Shown here piece by piece: positions 58,001 through 64,000 of a stretch of 64,000 nucleotides of DNA. The stretch lies in contig NW_026944388.1 of NCBI RefSeq assembly GCF_033439725.1, forward strand, positions 1,054,001-1,118,000. The letters run 5' to 3'. The translations under genes were made by a program, and so were the position numbers. This DNA comes from Neurospora tetraspora (taxonomy: Eukaryota > Ascomycota > Sordariomycetes > Sordariales > Sordariaceae). The notes under the pieces were generated by a model. It saw only the letters and a program-made list of their open reading frames with translations, was not told where the DNA came from and searched no databases. Every line of letters starts with the position of its first letter. Position 1 is the stretch's first letter.

Positions 58001-58330
58001 CCTTAGCGGCTTTTATTATAATTTAGGAAATCGATAACGAGTCTCTTACTAGGTCTATAATTACGGTCTTGAAATTTTCGTTTAATTTATCGTTTTATCT
58101 TCAATATTATATAGGTATTACAATTTACGGTTATAAATCTTTTAAAACGGGCCCCTATAACGTTACTGAAGTAATTTAATATTTAAAGGCCGTAATAAGC
58201 GAATGGGTAATATTAAATAATAGTTTCTTTTTTATAATATTTCTAATTAATTAGCAAATTAAACCAATTTCATTTTATAAAGAAGGCGGCTTTCGAAAAA
58301 GTTAAAGAAAGGTTTTCGAATATTATTTAA
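55030..58330 (-). mobile_element. decayed LTR retrotransposon fossil, Ty1/copia superfamily
   Basis: Fossil reading on the minus strand. A stretch near 56,100-56,270 resembles a copia reverse transcriptase palm, including its active-site region, and a stretch near 55,690-55,800 resembles the segment that leads into copia RNase H. The order on the minus strand (reverse transcriptase, then RNase H) agrees with pol. Sequence further up to about 58,330 is of the same eroded type and may hold integrase, but I could not identify it. No LTRs were found, so the ends are approximate. It is broken, with interruptions numbering in the dozens, consistent with old, heavy RIP. Confidence 0.65.
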
Positions 58331-58339
58331 TAATTAAAG

Positions 58340-58620
58340 CGCCCATGCCCTCACAAGATTCGATGTCCGGAGCCCAAAAGTATCATAGTTCTCCACACCA
58401 GAGGTCGTGGGTCCATGGGCCCCACATCGAAGCGCGGAAGGCGCGGCGATTCTATCTATTACCGGCTAGAATACAAAAGAAATCAAATGTACACGGACCA
58501 CAAAATCGCCCAAATAGGAAATCGTTAGAACACGGTCTCGATAGCAACGCAGACTATACTGCATTTCAACGCATTCAGACTGTCATACCTCAATAACAAC
58601 TGCGTGCATTAAAATGCGAA
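58340..58620. other. island without RIP signature inside the AT-rich block
   Basis: About 280 bp with normal base composition and frequent CpA and TpG, sharply bounded by RIP-type sequence on both sides. An 83-codon frame (58,345-58,596) runs through it but has no recognisable domain. The inverted heptamers gcccatg (58,341) and catgggc (58,414) lie 80 bp apart end to end, at one edge. Origin unknown. Confidence 0.7.
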
Positions 58621-58959
58621 AAATGTTATTAAATATAGCAAACTCGTCTAATTCTACTATGTCTTTCCGCTAAGAAATGTAACGTAAAATACGGTTGCAG
58701 GTAGTATTATAGTATTCGACCCAATGCGACCAGGCGGGCGGACTTTTATAACTTATATACGACCGTGCAACTATCTTTAACAGTCCTAATAATTCTAATA
58801 GTTCTAATAGTCCCGGTAAATCGGCTACCTTTACTTCCCGGCAATTCTAGCACTCCCGGCAAGTCGGCGAGCCGGCTATCTCTATTTTTACCTTTTACCT
58901 CACTACCTTCAATTCTACTACTTTCAATTCTACTATCTTCAACTAATAATACCTTTAAC

Positions 58960-59340
58960 CTTAACCTCTTTTATCGCCACAATTATCATGCAATACTAGG
59001 AATTATTTATAATTTTTAATAATTTTTAATTTTAGGCCTTTAAATGGCTACGACGACCATTTGTACAACTTTTATAGAGTATATTCAATCGCGTATTATT
59101 TTAGGGTTGGGCCCGAACTGGATAAGCCAACAGGGCAAAGTAAATATAAACCCCCACCTCAATATTGTTAATATTAATACCCGACCCAATACTTTAACCT
59201 TTTATTACTATAATTATCATACAATACTAAAAAAGGTCTAGAATCGTTAATTTTAAGCATTTAAACGACTATACGCGTATTTTTACGACTTTTATACGTT
59301 GTATTCAATCGCGTATTACTTTATATTATAATCGTAATCG
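58960..59340. repeat. diverged tandem duplication, unit about 220-230 bp
   Basis: Landmarks recur in order: aattatcat with caatacta at 58,981 and 59,212; then attcaatcgcgtatta at 59,083 and 59,303. The copies are eroded and differ by small gaps. No coding content. Confidence 0.7.
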
Positions 59341-60017
59341 CTAGACTAAAGTGAGTAGGGTATTTCGAGGAAGGTACAAATACTACTTCCCCTATAATAA
59401 CTTTCTATTTTACAATAATAAAAGTAATCGTTTACCCTAACCGCTACTCTAAGTTTATTACTACCTTCTGTCTCAAAATATTAATATAGTAATTATTAAC
59501 CGCTAACCTGACTACTAACGATTATCGCTAATCTAATAAAGTACGTTATTTAATTAATAAACCGTAGAGCCTACCCGAAATTTTAAAGTCGTATGCCTCT
59601 TTCCGTCTCAATACTTTACTAGTACCTTTACTACCCGTCACCCTTTCTATCTCAATACTAAAATCACTTTTATTGCTACCTACTTTACCGCTAAATAAAA
59701 TAATCGCAACGATAATAAACGCGTAATAGGCAATAGTCCGCCTATTAACTAAACCGATAGGAAATTTCTAATACTTATTGGCTACCTCCTAAAAGGGTAT
59801 AAAAATCCCCCTCCCCTTACCTTTCTCAACTCTCAAACTTTCTCCTCTTTATATATATTCTTATATTTGAAATTAACTTCTATACTTAATCTTAAAAATC
59901 TTTTAAGATTACTTTCGAATTGTTTCCTTACTTCGTATATTGTATTACTTTATATATTATACTATTTTGCACGTTTCCTAACAAATAAAGTCTATTTACT
60001 ACCGTAATAACGAAACG

Positions 60018-60290
60018 GCCCTCTAGGCCTAGAATTACCTCCTTCCGAGTTAATTCCCCCTCTCCTATTTCCTATCTACCATCTCCTCTCTCCCCTCTCC
60101 CCTCTCCTCTCTCCTATCTCCTATATCCTATATCCTATGTCCCTATTAACCTCTTCTATATTGTAGAGAAGCGGATTAGAATCTTTCTTTCTACGTTACT
60201 CTAAAAACTTTTTACATCGCTCTCAAAGCGGCCCTCTAGGCTCAAAATTACTTTTCGCTGGGTGAGTTCCCCTTCCTATTTCCCTTCCTC
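60018..60290. repeat. direct repeat pair around ggccctctaggc
   Basis: A block of about 55 bases beginning ggccctctag and ending in tcccc and cctatttcc occurs at 60,018 and again at 60,230, separated by a CT-rich tract (60,050-60,142). Copies are diverged. Confidence 0.65.
60050..60142 (+). repeat. CT-rich low-complexity tract
   Basis: Tandem ctcctatctc- and ctctcccct-like units with later tatcctatatcc variants. Pyrimidine-only over long runs on the plus strand. Confidence 0.8.
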
Positions 60291-62379
60291 GCATCTCTCC
60301 TCTTAATAATACTCTTTATAATACGAAATAAAATGTATTAATTATCGGCCGGCGTAAAACGTATCGATTATAAACTGGCGGAATTTATTTCTCTATTACT
60401 CAAGTAATAAATTCCCCTCCCCCCTCCCCCCTCCTTCCTATACTCTATTTAATTATTCGGCTTATTAATATCTTTTTAATTTATAAAATTCGTTCTTTGA
60501 CCTTCTATTTTTGCGATAGTATATTATTTTAGCCATTTAACCAATTTATATTGTAAATTACAATGTAACTACATTTGTAGGAAACAACGGCTATAGCCAA
60601 TTTCGATAGTACGCCAAAATTATTATCTCGTTTCTCGAAGTATTTATAGATAGCTCTTAAATACTAGGATACGCCTATTAAAGACACATCCGTTTCGGCG
60701 TTAATATTAAGAGAAAAAAAACATTCCCCCCTATAATTTTTAAACTAAGTATCGACTACATCGAGCTCCCTAAAGCGAAGTTAAAGCTAAATACTATTTA
60801 TCCGAGGGCCTCAAATATATTCAAAATCCTTTCTTAAGTTCATTATTTTAGATTCATTTTGGCTTTTTAGCTTTTTAACTTTCAACGAGGGCTTTAAGTA
60901 TATTTAAAATTCCTAACGGATCTAGAACTTTCTTAGCTTTTTAGCTTTTATTCCTTTAATCTTTCAATCTTTTAATTAATTAATTATTTAGTCATTCAAT
61001 TATTTAATTATTTAAGATAGAGTCTAATTAAGAGCCGCCGCTTAGTAACTAAGAGTAAGGTTATATATCTACCTAGAGGTATTATATTTGTAGTAAAAAG
61101 AAGCTAATATTAGTATTTATTAATAAATATAATCCTACCCTAATTATAGTCACTTATAACGTATATTGTAATAAATATGTCGTAGTAAACTATCCCTCCC
61201 CTCATTTATTATCCAATCTATTATTAGTCCTCTCCTATTAGCTAATCAACCAATTAATATTATTTATTTAATAGTAAATCTTTTAAAGTACGTAAATTCT
61301 ACTAATAAAATCCCAATATACCGCATTGTTTCACTACTTTCGGGTAAATAAAATACCCGTTAAAGTAATATTATAATCCGAACCATAGGGGGTTACGGGT
61401 GCGATTCAAATACATTGGCTAGCTATTTAGTTGACCGGCTATATTTTGAACAATTAACCTTTTCTTTTCTTAAAATCGATTTCAGTAACGTTAAAGGGAA
61501 TTTAATATACGAATTACCGCTACTAATACTAATAATAAAAGAGGTCCCGGTACTACTATATTATTTTTATTAAAGGAGAGCCGAACTAGAGCTAATTATC
61601 GACTGCTAATTCCCGAAGTGTTTCTTAATCCTAATAATATCAACCCTCAACTTCGTATATTCTAAGCACTAGTCCTATTCCAACCCCCTCAATCCGCTCA
61701 ACCTCTAACATTCCAACGTCTTAATCCCCATTATTAACGTCTTAATAGCAAGGAAATCGATATCGCTACTTAAGAGTTGTTATAATTTGAACGGCAATAG
61801 TAATAATAATATTAAGGCGAATTCGAACCTTATACAATCACACATCAAAAGTTCGAAGCCAAATAACATTAAGGATAATAATAACCCCCCTAACCTTAAT
61901 TTCAATGGGTAATCTAACCCCAACCGGCTTAAAGAGTTAATTTAGATTTATAACGGCCTATTAACCATTCGGTTTAATTATTATAGCTACAATAAGTTGA
62001 TATTTAATCGACTACTACTAGTACTTACCGTTTTAAGACTTATACCCCTAAGTTCTATGTAATTAAGGATAAGGCTACCCGTATTAATTAGGTAATTTTA
62101 AAGTTTACGTTCGATAGAAGGTGTTTATAAGTATAAATTTTCAATTTAATAGGTTTTAATATTTAGTATTTAATTAGTATTTTATTAATAGAACGACTAA
62201 GAGACCGCCGAAGCCCGTCGAGAAAAATATTAAATTTAATGTAAATATCGTATTTGCTATCGCAATTAAGAAGAGGATATTATACCGACCCCTTTATTGG
62301 TAATATTAATCGCTTGTAAATATCTTAATTTATAATAACTATTTAATAATAACGATAGATTTATTTATCGTCGTTATTA

Positions 62380-63770
62380 TTTTATACTACCTCGTATAGA
62401 CCGCAACCTAACTATGGACTCCTATCGATTCTATAATAACGATAACCAATTTACTTACCCGAAATATTATATAATTCGACCCCTTATAGACAGGAATAAT
62501 ACGGGTAATTATATTATTTATAATAAGAATAATCGATTTCTCTACCTGAATTATTACTTATTTCGATATATTAGCGACCTTAATCCCGATACTGGTAATT
62601 GCGTAATTTGTTTATCCGATTTATAATATAATATCTTTTTTCAACGAAAAGTTTATATTATTTATAATAATATAACCTAACGTTCAGATTATATTAGAGA
62701 AAACTATTATAAAAGGGACTATTGTATCCTATATTTAGGAAGAGCTAAGGATGAGGGTAAACGCCCAATTAATTCGCCCGATATTTTAATATAATCTACT
62801 GATAATAAGAACGCTAATATTTAATTTAACCAAGACGATTTACTGTATTTTATTTATTTAATATATAAATTGGTACGCCGTCCTATTAATTGGGATCTTA
62901 TTACCGGATTCTACGTAGTATATATTAATACTAATCCGAAATATAATATTCGATAGGAAAATAAAGTCTATTTTAATTGTTATCGAAACTTTCCCCGTGC
63001 CAATTTCTTCGATAGACAAGATATTGAACGGAATTATTGTAGAAAGTATTGGGTATTAATTAATGAAAACGATAAGGAGGATAATATTAATCGGGACGAT
63101 TTCTATAATTTCGATAACGATAATAATAATCTATTTTAAGCTAAATAGCTACCCCGTTTGTGAATGCGGAATAATAATCCTCTTAATAACTCTAGCGCTA
63201 TATTTAATATTAATAATTTCGTTGAGGACTATAGCCTTCTCGAAATACAATCCCAACCCGAACCTTCCTAACGAAGAAGACGAGGTCAACGCGAACTAGG
63301 ACGGCCAAGACCCCTAATTCTAAAGGTAGCCGGGCTTCGATTCCGGGTATACCCGGTATTGAATTTAAACGGGACCTAATATTCAATGGCGATATAAATA
63401 TTAGAGCTATTCCGGACTCGTATTACTAATAGCTTTGTAATTACTAAACTATACTAGATACTAAAACTATAGAAAAGTATAATCGTTATAACGAAAAATA
63501 GTTCCAATTGAGAATTGTTAATACGGGTATATATAAGCGATATCGCTGTACTAATATAAATTTACGACCGGATGAACCTTTTAAATATAATGCGGAGAAT
63601 AATATAAATTTTAGTACTTTTAATCAAAATTCTCCGGAATATTATCCCCCCCCCTTCGATCTAATAGAAGAGATATTTATTATACGAGTCTACATTTATA
63701 TTAGGAAATTATATTTAATTTTATTTCCGTTATTAAATTATGTAAATATATTAATACGTTACTAAATATT
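62380..63770 (+). other. eroded former coding sequence of unknown kind
   Basis: Plus-strand frames of 70-85 codons, rich in Asn, Asp, Tyr and Ile, follow one another here (62,414-62,626, 63,063-63,299, 63,508-63,765). They look like remains of a longer coding region changed by RIP, because base composition and stop density differ from the flanks. I could not assign a family; it may be another repeat fossil. It is broken, with many interruptions. Confidence 0.4.
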
Positions 63771-64000
63771 ATACTTTTAGCTAGTAATAACGAAAGTATA
63801 GGGGTTATTATATTAATTTTCTTCGCAATATTTTATGCGTCTACTATCAATTACCTAAATTACTAAAACAAATCAATATTGTCTTACTGCGGCCCCGTAA
63901 TATTTAGAATTACCTAAACCTCAATCGAATACGTAAAGAATTTAAGGTCAACCGCTGTGAAATCGAGATATAATTTCGGTTCTTAAAAGAAAACTACCCT

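Larger units (their letters stand above)
55020..64000. other. AT-rich RIP-mutated heterochromatin block
   Basis: At about 55,020 the composition drops from roughly half G+C to well below 40 percent, with TA and TT dominant. CpA and TpG are very scarce while CpG is still common, as expected from RIP, which turns CpA into TpA on both strands. Frames are short and stop-filled. By known biology such DNA is DNA-methylated and H3K9me3-marked in Neurospora. The block runs to the window end, so its full size and whether it is centromeric, subtelomeric or dispersed cannot be told. Confidence 0.85.

Noticed and set aside
58341-58420. tRNA-like fold (gcccatg/catgggc acceptor-like stem, 80 bases)
   Set aside because: No A or B box, no T-stem pairing and no plausible anticodon arm on either strand.

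Overview
The window reads as nuclear DNA of a filamentous ascomycete, most likely a Sordariales fungus close to Neurospora. The evidence is: short introns (mostly 50-140 bp) with GTAAGT/GTATGT-type donors and CTRAC-like branch sites; C-ending codon preference; proteins of fungal type, including a cytosolic eL28 that budding yeast lacks; and a terminal AT-rich block almost empty of CpA/TpG, the signature of repeat-induced point mutation (RIP). The genus is an inference from protein and intron style, not from a search.

From 1 to about 55,000 the DNA is ordinary gene-bearing euchromatin with 20 protein genes on both strands. In order: eL28 ribosomal protein (+), cytosolic malate dehydrogenase (+), TRAPP subunit Trs33 (-), PIAS/Siz SUMO ligase (-), a small DUF2423 nucleolar-type protein (+), GPI ethanolamine-phosphate transferase 2 (+), condensin subunit 3 (-), nucleolar four-RRM Nop4 (+), NIPA-type Mg2+ transporter (-), an unrecognised 509-aa protein (+), an unrecognised four-exon Cys/His-containing protein (-), tyrosyl-DNA phosphodiesterase Tdp1 (-), an Edc1/PNRC-like decapping activator (-), Rbx1 RING-box protein (+), signal peptidase subunit Spc1 (-), CorA/Alr-type metal transporter (+), Tim8 (+), uL23/L25 (-), 25S rRNA methyltransferase Bmt2 (+) and enolase-phosphatase E1 (-). 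Several had to be assembled exon by exon because they carry many short exons (Tdp1 nine, Trs33 and Rbx1 four, Spc1 three).

The genes are housekeeping and not an operon-like cluster. Themes recur: ribosome production (eL28, uL23, Nop4, Bmt2, the DUF2423 protein), the ER and secretory route (Trs33, Las21, Spc1), ubiquitin/SUMO and DNA repair (Rbx1, the SUMO ligase, Tdp1), and divalent cation transport (NIPA, CorA). Divergent pairs sharing a promoter region are condensin/Nop4 and uL23/Bmt2.

From 47,832 to 51,785 there is a 4-kb stretch without a convincing gene, and from 53,158 to about 55,020 a gene-free margin that holds a strong foldback element. From about 55,020 to the end the DNA is RIP-eroded heterochromatin. 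It holds a badly decayed Ty1/copia-type retrotransposon fossil on the minus strand, diverged tandem repeats, CT-rich tracts, and one roughly 280-bp island at 58,340-58,620 that lacks the RIP signature.

No tRNA, 5S rRNA, CRISPR array or bacterial-type element was found. No clearly new multi-gene system was found; the best leads are the two unrecognised proteins, the foldback at 54,450, the coding hairpin in the 28.4-29.9 kb gene and the un-mutated island inside the RIP block.
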